Positions 9,481 through 18,383 of a stretch of DNA of 56,720 nucleotides are shown in pieces; within the stretch, counting starts at the first letter, position 1, and every line of letters starts with the position of its first letter. This DNA is from JBKEAJ01 sp047974415 (GTDB lineage: Bacteria; Bacteroidota; Bacteroidia; Bacteroidales; Prolixibacteraceae): the NCBI GenBank assembly GCA_047974415.1, contig JBKECH010000005.1, positions 1-56,720 of the forward strand. Reading direction: 5' to 3'. The notes below the pieces were generated by a model. That model ran no database searches, was not told the DNA's origin, and worked only from the letters and a program-made list of their open reading frames with translations. A program made the position numbers and the translations under genes.

Positions 9481-10911
9481 TTAGAGGGTTTGCATTGCGC
9501 TTCCCACAACAACCCATTCACCTGCTATTTTTTCAGCTACCTTCACTGCTAAGTTAATGTTTTTGGAGTCCTTGTCGCAAGTGTTTACTATGGCCACTGC
9601 CAATTTATACGAAGTGTGGTATTGCTTTTCGTTGTAGATAAAACTGTCCTCGACCTTAATTCGGCGCTTGTTGATTAATTCGCTTACTTCTATTTTGTTG
9701 GACGTCCAATGTTGTATCATGTTGTTATCTTTGTCGAATATAGCAAATGCCACCTTGTATTTAAAGCCTAATTTGTTGTTAGGTAAAACTCCCACCCCGA
9801 TGTTCTGCCAGGCGTGTTCGATATTTATTTTGTTGTTGTGCTTGGTATAGACTATTGTTGTTGGAAGAATTCGATACCCTCCATGAGAAATAAACTTCTG
9901 AATTTGTTTGGGGGCGTCCTCTACGTAGCGTTTAGTTTCATTTATGGTGCGCAAGTCTAGATAGTTTGCATGTGTTTCTAGTGCCAAGTCTACCACATCC
10001 TTGTAGTATTCTTGCCAAGTGTCCCATTGTTTTTTTCCATCTTCATGTTCTATGTGATAGCTGATATCGTGGTCTCCCCAATAGCAGGCTTCGGCAATAA
10101 TTGGAGAATTAGGGAAATGAGCTTTTAAGGCTTCTTGGTCCTTTGTGGGAAACCACTTGCTGGCGTATCCATCGCGACGAGGAGTGAAGTGTAGCGAGTC
10201 GTACACCATCTTTTTTTGCTTCTCATCGCGCACCCCAAAGTTGATAACATTTATGACCTTGTCGAAAGCCAGAGCATAAGCTTTCACTATTCGGTTGTGA
10301 CTCTCGTATTTCTTGCTTTTGTCTTTATATTTGATATTATGACCTTCGCCCCACCAGCCCATGCCATATGCATCAACATAATCTACTGTAGCAGGATTAT
10401 TGAACTCGGCCCCAAACGCCGCAATAAATTTGGTGTATTTCTCCAAGAAGAACTCATCATCGGCATAGGGGGTTTGCTTTCCCCAGATTTCGTATGTCTC
10501 GGCGCTATCAAGTACATATTGAGGAGTTCCAGTGTGTGTGAAAATACGGAACGCCAGTCGGAGATTCCTATCTAATGCCCCTTGAATGAGGTTCTTGAAT
10601 ATGGGGTCGTTATCCCAAGCATATTCCCCTTCCTCTGGTTCTATTTCGTTCCACTTCCAACGAAGATAAAATACTCCAGCATACTTCTCGGCCGCCTCGT
10701 TTTGAGTTCGCCAATATTGTTCTCCATCGGTGTGATTACTTCTGCTTTCCGTATAGAGCGTCCAGCCCATATAAGGGTTTTTCAGGTTGCTTGTGGTGTC
10801 GGCTACGAATTCTACCTGCATAGGTTTATTGCCAGAGAAGGTACATGCAGACAGAACAAACAGCAGTACGAGCATAAATATGAGCATCTTGTTGATTGAT
10901 ATTTTCCACAT
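9481..10911 (-). CDS. DUF4832-type TIM-barrel lipoprotein, putative glycosidase
   Basis: Lipoprotein of 476 residues with a (beta/alpha)8-like N-terminal region and a DUF4832-like C-terminal region. The start at 10911 gives a compact signal sequence with lipobox LSAC (Cys23); a longer frame from 10995 would place 28 charged residues in front and is less likely. Features include NPYMGWTLY (about 43-51), RWKWNEIEPEEGEYAW as in retaining glycosidase-like folds, and YGMGWWGEGHN with acidic residues suited to catalysis. The C-terminal third looks like a beta-sandwich. Family members often sit in glycan-degrading loci, but no activity is assigned with confidence. It lies downstream of SusC/SusD on the same strand, separated by 440 bp of repeat-containing DNA, and may have its own promoter. 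Confidence 0.7.
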   Translation of the reverse strand: MWKISINKMLIFMLVLLFVLSACTFSGNKPMQVEFVADTTSNLKNPYMGWTLYTESRSNHTDGEQYWRTQNEAAEKYAGVFYLRWKWNEIEPEEGEYAWDNDPIFKNLIQGALDRNLRLAFRIFTHTGTPQYVLDSAETYEIWGKQTPYADDEFFLEKYTKFIAAFGAEFNNPATVDYVDAYGMGWWGEGHNIKYKDKSKKYESHNRIVKAYALAFDKVINVINFGVRDEKQKKMVYDSLHFTPRRDGYASKWFPTKDQEALKAHFPNSPIIAEACYWGDHDISYHIEHEDGKKQWDTWQEYYKDVVDLALETHANYLDLRTINETKRYVEDAPKQIQKFISHGGYRILPTTIVYTKHNNKINIEHAWQNIGVGVLPNNKLGFKYKVAFAIFDKDNNMIQHWTSNKIEVSELINKRRIKVEDSFIYNEKQYHTSYKLAVAIVNTCDKDSKNINLAVKVAEKIAGEWVVVGSAMQTL

Positions 10912-10989
10912 TTTGTATTTTCTTATTTGATTAATTTTTGTGCGCTTAAATGTGAGGTCTTGAAAAACCTTTAGCTTATTCTTTCCTCG

Positions 10990-11030
10990 CTTCAAGCCCT
11001 TGCTACGGCGTTCTAATGCATGATTCTGAG
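10990..11030 (-). repeat. Partial copy of MITE-like element C
   Basis: The TTCAAGCCC and TTCTAATGCATGATTCTGAG segments match, in reverse orientation, one end of the element seen in full at 28319-28480 and 34017-34180. Only about 40 bp is present here. Confidence 0.55.
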
Positions 11031-11084
11031 TTTAATGTGCGATAAAAGTACAAAAAATAGAGTCGAATACTATACAGCTATATA

Positions 11085-11245
11085 TTGTCTGTCCATAATA
11101 TCGGAAGTCTGAACTAGAGAGTTAAGAATTAAGGCTTGCAAGACCTTGTGTATTAGTGGGGTGAGAATTGAGGCTTGTGTGAAAATTCAATTGGCAAAGT
11201 GAGCATAATTTAGATATTGGACTTTATAGACCGAGCCTATATAAG
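11085..11245 (+). repeat. Intergenic repeat element A, copy 1
   Basis: It begins with TGTCTGTCCATAAT and GGAAGTCTGAACTA, and ends with AGATATTGGACTTTATAGAC. The same two ends, in the same relative order, flank variable middles at 21010-21128, 24936-25100 and 55852-56026. No coding potential. The rest of the 10912-11355 gap shows nothing recognisable except the element C fragment. Confidence 0.7.
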
Positions 11246-11355
11246 TGTGCTAATGGAGGAGTTGGATAATCTGAAATAAGCAATATTGAAAGCCTAGAGG
11301 CAACAGTCTTTTAAGAATAGTCGCCTCTAGTATATCAACTGTAATAATTTTGGAC

Positions 11356-12858
11356 TTAGTATCCTGGATTTTGTTTAATTTGCCCCAAGCCTTCATTAAT
11401 TACGTACTGTGGGAGAGGAATGCGATGATAATTTTTGTTCACCAATGTTTTTTCCCCAGCAATAACACATTTACGTTTTATCGCATCAACATATGCATCG
11501 TCTCTAATTAGGTCTTGACGGCGACAGCCTTCATAATATAGTTCATGACCACGTTCTAACAATAATTTGTCAAGAAAATCACGAGTGTTTGCAAAGTCTG
11601 ATAATTTGTAAGCGGCTAATCCTGCTCGTGTTCTTACGCGGTTTAAAAGTTCTACTGCCTCTTGTGTTATGGTATTGCCGTTGCGCACTATAGCTTCAGA
11701 CAGGAGGGTCAGTGCATCGGCATAGCGGTAGATGATGTAATCTATTTCATTGTTTTCGCCAGTCGTTCCTTTATCTATTTCATATTTAAGAGGAACTGCT
11801 CCGTATTTTAGTAGACCACCATTTTCGGTGTCTATTTCTTGACTATGTTTTTTATTTCCAGTTCCGGTATATTCGCTAATTATTGTTTCTAGCCGTTTGT
11901 CGCCGTTCTCGAAGGTGTTGAAAAAGTCCCATGAAATCTTGAATCCGTTCCATTTTACCACTCCTGGAGGATCTGTTGGGTAGTCGTTTGGCAAAACGTG
12001 TGGGTGCCACTTGTGTTCTTGTGTGCCTCGCAAGCAGTTGACTGCCCATATTGTTTCGGAATTCTTTTCATTGGCTAGTGTGAAAATATCGGCATAATTA
12101 GGGACTAGCTCGTATGCATATTCTGGCTTGGTCAATTCTCGACCTATGGTTTCAGCTTTGTCCCATTGCTTTGTCTGCATATAGAACTTCAATAAAACCA
12201 TATTGCACAGCCCTTTGGTAAAACGACCATAGTCTGCATCTCCTTTTTTGTAACTATATGGCAACACAGTAGCTGCTTTTTCCAATTCGCTAACAATAAA
12301 TTTTTGCATTTCTTCTTCAGATAGTCTCGGCACGACCTTTTCTTCTAAAGGGTTCTTTAATATTTCTACATCAGCAATAGGAATAGGGCCATATAGATCG
12401 TACATGCAGAAGGCGAGCCAGCCACGAGCACAGTGCAATTGTGCAAGAAACTGATTTTTTACATCGTCATTTATATCCATATTCTCTATGCGGTCAAGAG
12501 TCATGGTGATTTTTCCCATAAACTTGGCCCAGCGCCAATGATTATTGTTGTAGTTGTTATCAACTATCCAGCGATTATACAATATTGGTTGCCAACCTCG
12601 CCATGTACACTCTCCATAATCAGACATTAAGTCAGACACAAGTAATATTCCAGTGGCAATGTTAAACATCCCACCGTATCCATTGTTCTGAAATACCCCA
12701 TAGGCGTTTGCCGTCACCAATGCTTTCGCATCGTTCTCTGTTGTTGGAAATATTCCTGTGTTAATTGAGTCGTATGTTTCCGATTCTAGTTTACAGCTGT
12801 TCATAATTATGATGACAGCCAATAAACATGCTGTTGTTTGATATTTAAAATTTCTCAT
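11356..12858 (-). CDS. SusD/RagB family outer-membrane glycan-binding lipoprotein
   Basis: SusD-like lipoprotein of 500 residues that would cap the SusC porin on the cell surface and bind oligosaccharide. The lipobox ends at Cys22 (IMNSC). The N-terminal half has the TPR-like helices typical of the family (LARGWLAFCMYDLYGPIP-type segment near 145-160 and later YYEGCRRQDLIR). The C-terminus NPGY is characteristic of SusD proteins. It starts 13 bp after the SusC stop and is translated from the same message. The pair forms the import complex for the surrounding degradative enzymes. Sequence does not reveal which glycan it binds. Confidence 0.95.
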   Translation of the reverse strand: MRNFKYQTTACLLAVIIIMNSCKLESETYDSINTGIFPTTENDAKALVTANAYGVFQNNGYGGMFNIATGILLVSDLMSDYGECTWRGWQPILYNRWIVDNNYNNNHWRWAKFMGKITMTLDRIENMDINDDVKNQFLAQLHCARGWLAFCMYDLYGPIPIADVEILKNPLEEKVVPRLSEEEMQKFIVSELEKAATVLPYSYKKGDADYGRFTKGLCNMVLLKFYMQTKQWDKAETIGRELTKPEYAYELVPNYADIFTLANEKNSETIWAVNCLRGTQEHKWHPHVLPNDYPTDPPGVVKWNGFKISWDFFNTFENGDKRLETIISEYTGTGNKKHSQEIDTENGGLLKYGAVPLKYEIDKGTTGENNEIDYIIYRYADALTLLSEAIVRNGNTITQEAVELLNRVRTRAGLAAYKLSDFANTRDFLDKLLLERGHELYYEGCRRQDLIRDDAYVDAIKRKCVIAGEKTLVNKNYHRIPLPQYVINEGLGQIKQNPGY

Positions 12859-12871
12859 TTCTTTGTTTTAA

Positions 12872-15800
12872 TTAAAAAGTTACATCTACTCCTATACTGA
12901 AACTAGTTACATTGGGATAGGAGAATTGGTGTCCTTCTGTTTCTGGATCTATCCCTGTCCAATTAGTGATAATGAATGGATTGTTTATATCAGCATATAC
13001 TCGGATATTGTCTAAAATCTTTTTTGGCATAGGAATAGTGTAGCCTAATGTAATATTTCGACAGCGGATATATGAGACTTTTTTATATATGTAATCGCCT
13101 ATGCTATAGTCGCTAGAGCCTAGTATATTGGGGTATTTGCCACCTCTGTTTTCATGCGACCAAGTATCCATGTATCCAGTGGACATATTTTGGCTCTGAT
13201 TGATTTGGTATCCTCGCATTGCCCAAGCGTCGTAATAACTTGCGCCCCTTAGCCTGTTAATTTCGCCGTATAGATATATGTTTAAGTCGAAGTTTTTGTA
13301 CCTTAATGTGTTGTTAAACCCGAAAATGAAGGCAGGATCTTGTGTCCCTATCATTATTTTATCTTTGTCGTCTAGGACCTCGTCGTTGTTTTGATCTATT
13401 AATTTTACCTGTCCGGGCAATAGCGTGGCTTGATGGGTAGGAGCCTTTTCGCCTGCGGCTAAAAGACCATCAGATTCGTAGCTAAATATTGCACGGATGG
13501 GGTCCTCCTCGTTTTGATACGCTGCTGGTTTCCAATTGGGGTCGCGTTCCTTCCAGCGATCTCGATATAAGGATAGTGTAGCATCGGTGCTCCATGTCCA
13601 GTCGTGGCTATCTATATTTATTGTATTCAACGACAATTCAAAGCCTTGACTTTGTGTCTCGCCAATATTAGAGGCGATTGTGGTAATTTCATTATATGAA
13701 GGTAGAGATTTGTTCGTCACCAATAGATCGGAAATAGTACGATTAAAGTATTCAAAAGTGGTAGAAATACGGTTGTTTAGAAATCCAAGATCTAGACCCA
13801 CGTTAAATTCTTTAGTTGTTTCCCATGTTAGAAAAGGATTGCCCAATTGCGAAGCGTAAATGCCTATATAAGAGGAGTTTGCAAACACGTTGTTGTAGCC
13901 AGTGTCGTATAAGTCCATTGTTCTGTTCCCTACGTTTGAGTTCCCTGTTTCGCCATAGCTAAGACGTAGTTTCCCATTTGATAATGTTGGGTTGAGTCCT
14001 TGCATAAAATCTTCATCGCTAAAGCGCCATCCTACTGATGCTGAAGGGAAATACCCCCAACGATTGCCTTTAGCGAAATTGGAAGCTCCATCGGCACGTA
14101 GTGTAAGAGTCATAAGGTAGCGACCGAGGTAAGAGTAGTTGGCACGTCCAAAATAAGAACCTAGCGATGATTTAGATGCAGATGACCCAACGGATGGCTT
14201 CTCGTAATTCCCCGAGCCTAGGCTGTTAAAGAGAAATGCGTCAATTAGAAAATCTTGATTTCCTGCAGAGACGCTTTCATAATTAAACTCCTGAAACGAG
14301 TATCCTAATAGTGCACTTAGGCTGTGGTTGTTAAAATCTCTTGTGTAATTGGCTGTCAAGTCCATCAAATAATCATTGCGATCGTATTGACCAATGCTTG
14401 CTTGTCCATTTACTGCTGCTCCATACATGGTTGTTCTGGGTAAATAGATCTTGCGTTTTTCATTCTGTCTGTCTATCCCAAAATTTGCTTTCAGAACTAG
14501 GTTTTCAATCGGTTCTACAGATAAATATACAGATGCCATCAATCGATCTTTAACTGTATTGTCCGTAATCTCTAGCAACGATACAGGATTGGGCAGTTGC
14601 GAAAAGTCTGGATTTACAGTATAGTCCCCGTTTTCATCATAAATGGGCAGTGTAGGATTGAAGGTAACTGCCGATGAGATAATACCTGCAGCTTGGTATT
14701 CTCCACTACCAATAGGAGCATTGTCAAAGGCATTGCGACTGATATTCAACGAAAGCCCAGCTTTTACATATTTAGAAATAGTTTGATCTAGATTTATCTT
14801 ACCAGTAAATCTGTCCATATTGTTTTGTTTAATCACTCCTTTTTGCCCAGTATATCCGATGGAGGTTAAGTACTGTGTGTTCTCTGTGCCACCATTAATA
14901 GAAACATTATGGGTTTGCATCATACCTGTGCGTGTAACAGCATCGAACCAATCTGTTGTATTAGCATTGGCAATGTCGGCGTCACTGTATGTTGGATTGT
15001 ATTCTGGAACCACATGACCAGGAGCCAATGTTATATAATCTTTATACATGTCTAAGCCGTTTGTTTTTAAGTAGTTCTCGTAGTTGTATCGATTGCGTTG
15101 TTGCATATATTCTGAGGCGCTTAAAACTTTGTAGCCATTTTTTATATTCTGAACTGAGACATTCCCCGAATATCGGACCTGAGCCTTTTGCTTTTTGCCT
15201 CGTTTTGTTGTTATAATTATAACACCGTGTCCTGCACGAGAACCATAAATTGCTGTCGAGCTTGCATCCTTCAATACCTCTATAGATTCGATGTCGTTTG
15301 GGTTTAAAGAACCTAGAATATTGTCGGTTGATCCTGCGTTATAACGGGTTCCCGAGCCAAGCGAACTTCCCGAAGACACTGGGAAACCATCTATAATAAT
15401 CAGGGGGTCATTACCTGCCCCTGTTGATGCTGCCCCACGTATGCGAAAAGTGGCTCCACCTCCGACTTGCGCGCTGTTTTGAGTCACTTGTAAACCTGCG
15501 GCCTTTCCTGCCAAAGCATGACTAATTGTTGAGAAGGTATTTACTGGCGCATCGTCCATCCTGACAGAAGAAACCGCTCCTGTTAAGTCTCTCTTTTTCA
15601 TGCTCCCGTATCCAATTGCTACTACTTCATCGAGCCCAATAGCATCGTTAGTCATTATTACATCGATATTAGATTGACCGCCAACCTCAATTTCTTGTGT
15701 TTTCATTCCGATGAAAGAAAAGACCAGAATGTCCTTAGCCGAAAGATTCTTTACGGTATAGTTTCCGTCGATGTCAGTAATTGCCCCATTATTTGTCCCT

Positions 15801-15931
15801 TTTTGAAAGACGGAGGCTCCAGTTACTTCCAGCCCATTTTCGTCAGTAACCTTACCAGTCACTGTCTTCTGTGCATAAGCGCTACATAGCAATGAAAAAT
15901 ACATTACTAAAATCAGAGTAAGTTTCCTCAT
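12872..15931 (-). CDS. SusC/RagA family TonB-dependent outer-membrane transporter
   Basis: TonB-dependent receptor of 1019 residues that imports oligosaccharides across the outer membrane. A signal peptide (1-20) is followed by a carboxypeptidase-regulatory-like domain (about 22-105: GKVTDENGLEVTGASVF). The SusC plug begins with DEVVAIGYGSMKKRDLTGAVSSV and contains RIRGAAS and PLIIIDGFPV. A 22-strand barrel is expected from about residue 240 to the terminal phenylalanine (SIGVDVTF). It is the first gene of the SusC-SusD unit. No sigma/anti-sigma pair or hybrid two-component sensor lies next to it in this window. A G11 tract lies 223 bp upstream of its start. Confidence 0.96.
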   Translation of the reverse strand: MRKLTLILVMYFSLLCSAYAQKTVTGKVTDENGLEVTGASVFQKGTNNGAITDIDGNYTVKNLSAKDILVFSFIGMKTQEIEVGGQSNIDVIMTNDAIGLDEVVAIGYGSMKKRDLTGAVSSVRMDDAPVNTFSTISHALAGKAAGLQVTQNSAQVGGGATFRIRGAASTGAGNDPLIIIDGFPVSSGSSLGSGTRYNAGSTDNILGSLNPNDIESIEVLKDASSTAIYGSRAGHGVIIITTKRGKKQKAQVRYSGNVSVQNIKNGYKVLSASEYMQQRNRYNYENYLKTNGLDMYKDYITLAPGHVVPEYNPTYSDADIANANTTDWFDAVTRTGMMQTHNVSINGGTENTQYLTSIGYTGQKGVIKQNNMDRFTGKINLDQTISKYVKAGLSLNISRNAFDNAPIGSGEYQAAGIISSAVTFNPTLPIYDENGDYTVNPDFSQLPNPVSLLEITDNTVKDRLMASVYLSVEPIENLVLKANFGIDRQNEKRKIYLPRTTMYGAAVNGQASIGQYDRNDYLMDLTANYTRDFNNHSLSALLGYSFQEFNYESVSAGNQDFLIDAFLFNSLGSGNYEKPSVGSSASKSSLGSYFGRANYSYLGRYLMTLTLRADGASNFAKGNRWGYFPSASVGWRFSDEDFMQGLNPTLSNGKLRLSYGETGNSNVGNRTMDLYDTGYNNVFANSSYIGIYASQLGNPFLTWETTKEFNVGLDLGFLNNRISTTFEYFNRTISDLLVTNKSLPSYNEITTIASNIGETQSQGFELSLNTINIDSHDWTWSTDATLSLYRDRWKERDPNWKPAAYQNEEDPIRAIFSYESDGLLAAGEKAPTHQATLLPGQVKLIDQNNDEVLDDKDKIMIGTQDPAFIFGFNNTLRYKNFDLNIYLYGEINRLRGASYYDAWAMRGYQINQSQNMSTGYMDTWSHENRGGKYPNILGSSDYSIGDYIYKKVSYIRCRNITLGYTIPMPKKILDNIRVYADINNPFIITNWTGIDPETEGHQFSYPNVTSFSIGVDVTF

Positions 15932-16640
15932 AGATTTTTTGTTTTAAAATAATTATTTGATTTATAAGTTGATGTGTCGTTGAGATCAAGACGATGTCTA
16001 TGCATAAGGGCATAACAGCTCTGACCTTGTAGTTTTACAAAGTGCAATATTCGTACGTCAGGGGATAAATTGTCGAGAAATGTTGAATTTCTTTGCGAGT
16101 GCTGTGTGTGTGTCTTAAGTTGTGTGTCTAATGTATTGTGCGGGAGCATGTGTGGGGGGGGGGGTACAAGCTTAAATATCAGCATATTAGCAATGCGAGA
16201 GCAAGCGCGACAATAAGCTGTACTTTTGGAAACCAAGCTAGTTCTGGCAAGAAAGAGTGTTGATATGTTTTTAGTAAAGAACGATGATTTTGTTAACTTT
16301 AGGGTGACCGTACAATACCCATCGAGAACATTGGCATTGTATATCTCTTTGAGATATATTCTATATGTCTTGTTATTGTTGGGTGTCATGGAGATTGTAA
16401 CGTATTTTTTGGCACGCAAGGTAGGTAATATTTTTTGAATACAAAAAAAAGTTATTTTCGTTGGCTTTTAAATAATTGTATGAATGTTCTTTCGTCTCGT
16501 AGCTAATCCTAAGCTTTCGCAGGTACTTTAATCTATTGATTAAAAGTAAAAAAACGCCACATGTGCTTTTCAATGCAAGCTCCACTATGATGGAAGCCAG
16601 TAAAATAAAAGCCTGATAAAATGATCTAGAAGGAGTAAGG
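15932..16640. other. Non-coding gap upstream of susC
   Basis: About 700 bp without a credible gene. The open frames here have biased, low-complexity content and no recognisable motif. The region should hold the susC promoter and leader, but I could not place a good TAnnTTTG box on the - strand. The notable feature is an unbroken run of 11 G at 16154-16164. Confidence 0.6.
16154..16164. repeat. Homopolymer G11 tract upstream of susC
   Basis: Eleven consecutive G on the + strand (C on the susC coding strand), 223 bp before the susC start codon. Tracts of this length are prone to slippage during replication, and also to sequencing error. Confidence 0.9.
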
Positions 16641-16647
16641 GGGGAAT

Positions 16648-16751
16648 AAAAAGTGGGTAAGCTAACTGTATCGCACCGCTACAACCACCTACCCTTGCTG
16701 TCTTCCGACCCTGGGGGATTCAGCAGGAGCTGGTCGTACAGGACTTACCCA
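16648..16751 (-). ncRNA. ffs: Signal recognition particle RNA (small bacterial SRP RNA)
   Basis: Read on the - strand, the conserved apical region CCAGGGTCGGAAGACAGCAA carries the GGAA tetraloop and the asymmetric internal loops recognised by Ffh. The ends CTGGGTAAG (5') and CTTACCCAC (3') pair to close a long hairpin of about 100 nt, followed by a short T-run. A strong promoter precedes it. The RNA works with Ffh to target inner-membrane proteins. End positions are estimated from the pairing and the promoter. Confidence 0.88.
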
Positions 16752-16754
16752 GCG

Positions 16755-16785
16755 CAAAGGTATGTAAAAATAAAATATCAGCAAA
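16755..16785 (-). promoter_or_regulatory. Promoter of the SRP RNA gene
   Basis: On the - strand, TTTG (16785-16782), exactly 19 bp, then TACCTTTG (16762-16755). This is a full match to the Bacteroidetes housekeeping promoter TTTG-N19-TAnnTTTG. Transcription should start a few bases downstream, at the first base of the closing stem of the RNA. Confidence 0.85.
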
Positions 16786-16834
16786 AAATAATTTCATTTA
16801 TATTGGTTTCCCTCTGATATCCAAATGCTTTTTT

Positions 16835-16842
16835 TATCTTTG
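16835..16842 (+). promoter_or_regulatory. -7 box upstream of the DUF4199 gene
   Basis: TATCTTTG matches the Bacteroidetes -7 element TAnnTTTG and lies 21 bp before the ATG. It probably drives the DUF4199-GT2 unit. No good -33 TTTG at the standard distance. Confidence 0.6.
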
Positions 16843-16862
16843 TGCGTTCAATATATTAAAGA

Positions 16863-17348
16863 ATGGAACAAGAATATAAATCCTCAACAAAACAGTCCTT
16901 ACTCAATAGTGCGCTCCTTGTGGGAGGTGTTTTTTCGCTTATAACACTTCTAGGCTTAACACTAATTCCTATCCTCGCTAATATCTCCTTACCATTGCTT
17001 TTTATGTTGTGGGCACTATCGTGCAGGAATTATCTTAGGGGAAAAGGACCAAATACGCGTACTGGATATGGAGAACTACTTTCGCGTAATACTCTTATAA
17101 CATTTATGGCATCCCCATTTTACGGCTTTGTTAATCTTCTGTATGCTAGGGTAATTAATCCTAGTGGTTTTAAGGAGACTATGACAAAAAGTGCCGAGTT
17201 GTTAGAATTAACTATCCAACAACAAGAAATGATTGATAAAGTGTATGATTCAGTGTTTATGATGTTTTTTTCTAATATGATAGGATTTATTTTTATGAGC
17301 ATGTTCGTAGTGTTGATAGTTTCGCTGTTTTATATTAAGAAAAAATAA
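16863..17348 (+). CDS. DUF4199 family inner-membrane protein
   Basis: Small integral membrane protein of 161 residues with four hydrophobic segments (about 13-36, 38-52, 76-94 and 131-156). This is the usual plan of DUF4199 proteins. It precedes a dolichol-phosphate-mannose-synthase-like glycosyltransferase by 2 bp, an arrangement common in Bacteroidetes that suggests a joint role in lipid-linked sugar metabolism. The molecular function is unknown. The start at 16863 is supported by the promoter box 21 bp upstream. Confidence 0.8.
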   Translation: MEQEYKSSTKQSLLNSALLVGGVFSLITLLGLTLIPILANISLPLLFMLWALSCRNYLRGKGPNTRTGYGELLSRNTLITFMASPFYGFVNLLYARVINPSGFKETMTKSAELLELTIQQQEMIDKVYDSVFMMFFSNMIGFIFMSMFVVLIVSLFYIKKK

Positions 17349-17350
17349 GT

Positions 17351-18313
17351 ATGGATATATCTGTAGTGGTGCCATTGTACAACGAAGAGGAATCTTTACC
17401 CGAATTGGAAAAGTGGATAGCTCGGGTAATGAAAGAAAATGACTTCTCTTACGAAATTGTGTTTGTAAATGATGGTAGCAAAGACGGTTCTGTCGATGTT
17501 ATAAAAGCTTTGGCAAAAAAGAACGAAAACGTCAAAGGTGTGAGCTTCAAGCGCAACTACGGCAAGTCCGCAGCTTTATTTTGTGGTTTTGAAAAAGCTA
17601 AAGGCGATGTGATTATAACCATGGACGCCGATTTGCAAGATAGTCCCGACGAGATACCAGAACTTTTCGCAATGATAAAAAATGAGAAATATGATCTTGT
17701 GTCAGGATGGAAAAAAAAGAGATATGACTCTAAATTGACAAAAAATATACCTAGCAAATTTTACAACTATGTTGCTCGCAGGGTGTCGGGTACCAAGTTG
17801 CACGATATGAACTGTGGGTTGAAAGCTTATCGAAAAGACGTCATTAAAAGTGTAGAGGTATATGGAGAAATGCATAGGTATATACCTGTTCTTGCTAAAC
17901 AGGCTGGATTTCACAATATTGGCGAAAAAATTGTAGAGCATCGCAAGCGAATTTATGGAACTACCAAGTTTGGGATGGACAGGTTTGTAAATGGCTTTCT
18001 GGACCTGATGACTATAACATTTATGGCAAAGTTTGGAAAAAGGCCAATGCATTTTTTTGGGCTGATTGGCACTCTTTTTATATTGTTGGGTATTGCATTC
18101 ACCTTATCCATTGGAGCATATAAATGGTATGCTCTCAGACAAGGATGGGATATGCCACTGATTACACAACTTCCATATTTTTATGTTGCCATCACAACCA
18201 TTATAATTGGTAGCCAGATGTTTCTTGCGGGATTCTTGGGCGAGCTTATAACCCGAAATTCACAAGAGAGAAATAACTATCTAATGGGAGAAGAAATAGG
18301 ATACAAAGACTAA
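17351..18313 (+). CDS. GT2 family glycosyltransferase, dolichol-phosphate mannose synthase/GtrB-like
   Basis: Membrane-anchored family 2 glycosyltransferase of 320 residues, expected to move a sugar from a nucleotide donor onto polyprenyl phosphate. The GT-A domain has VVPLYNEEESL (6-16), VNDGSKDGS (39-47) and the metal-binding DAD in MDADLQDSPDE (91-101), plus the late KFGMDRF segment typical of DPM synthases. Two transmembrane helices follow (about 233-255 and 276-300), as in GtrB-type enzymes. It is translationally close to the DUF4199 gene. Donor sugar and final glycan are unknown. Confidence 0.9.
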   Translation: MDISVVVPLYNEEESLPELEKWIARVMKENDFSYEIVFVNDGSKDGSVDVIKALAKKNENVKGVSFKRNYGKSAALFCGFEKAKGDVIITMDADLQDSPDEIPELFAMIKNEKYDLVSGWKKKRYDSKLTKNIPSKFYNYVARRVSGTKLHDMNCGLKAYRKDVIKSVEVYGEMHRYIPVLAKQAGFHNIGEKIVEHRKRIYGTTKFGMDRFVNGFLDLMTITFMAKFGKRPMHFFGLIGTLFILLGIAFTLSIGAYKWYALRQGWDMPLITQLPYFYVAITTIIIGSQMFLAGFLGELITRNSQERNNYLMGEEIGYKD

Positions 18314-18327
18314 TTTATGAATGTGCT

Positions 18328-18366
18328 TTATAGTTCAGGCTCCCGATATTATGGACAGGCACTAGT
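18328..18366 (-). repeat. Partial copy of intergenic repeat element A
   Basis: The TTATAGTTCAGGCTCC and ATTATGGACAGGCACTAG segments are the reverse complement of the left end of element A. They match 56003-56025 and 29381-29430 closely. Only this end is present, between the GT2 gene and folP. Confidence 0.6.
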
Positions 18367-18383
18367 TAATATGATGTGACAAT

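Noticed and set aside
15928..16419. Open frame of 163 residues on the - strand upstream of susC
   Set aside because: It overlaps the susC start, has His/Thr/Pro-rich low-complexity content with no signal or domain, and reads through the G11 tract. It is almost certainly leader DNA.
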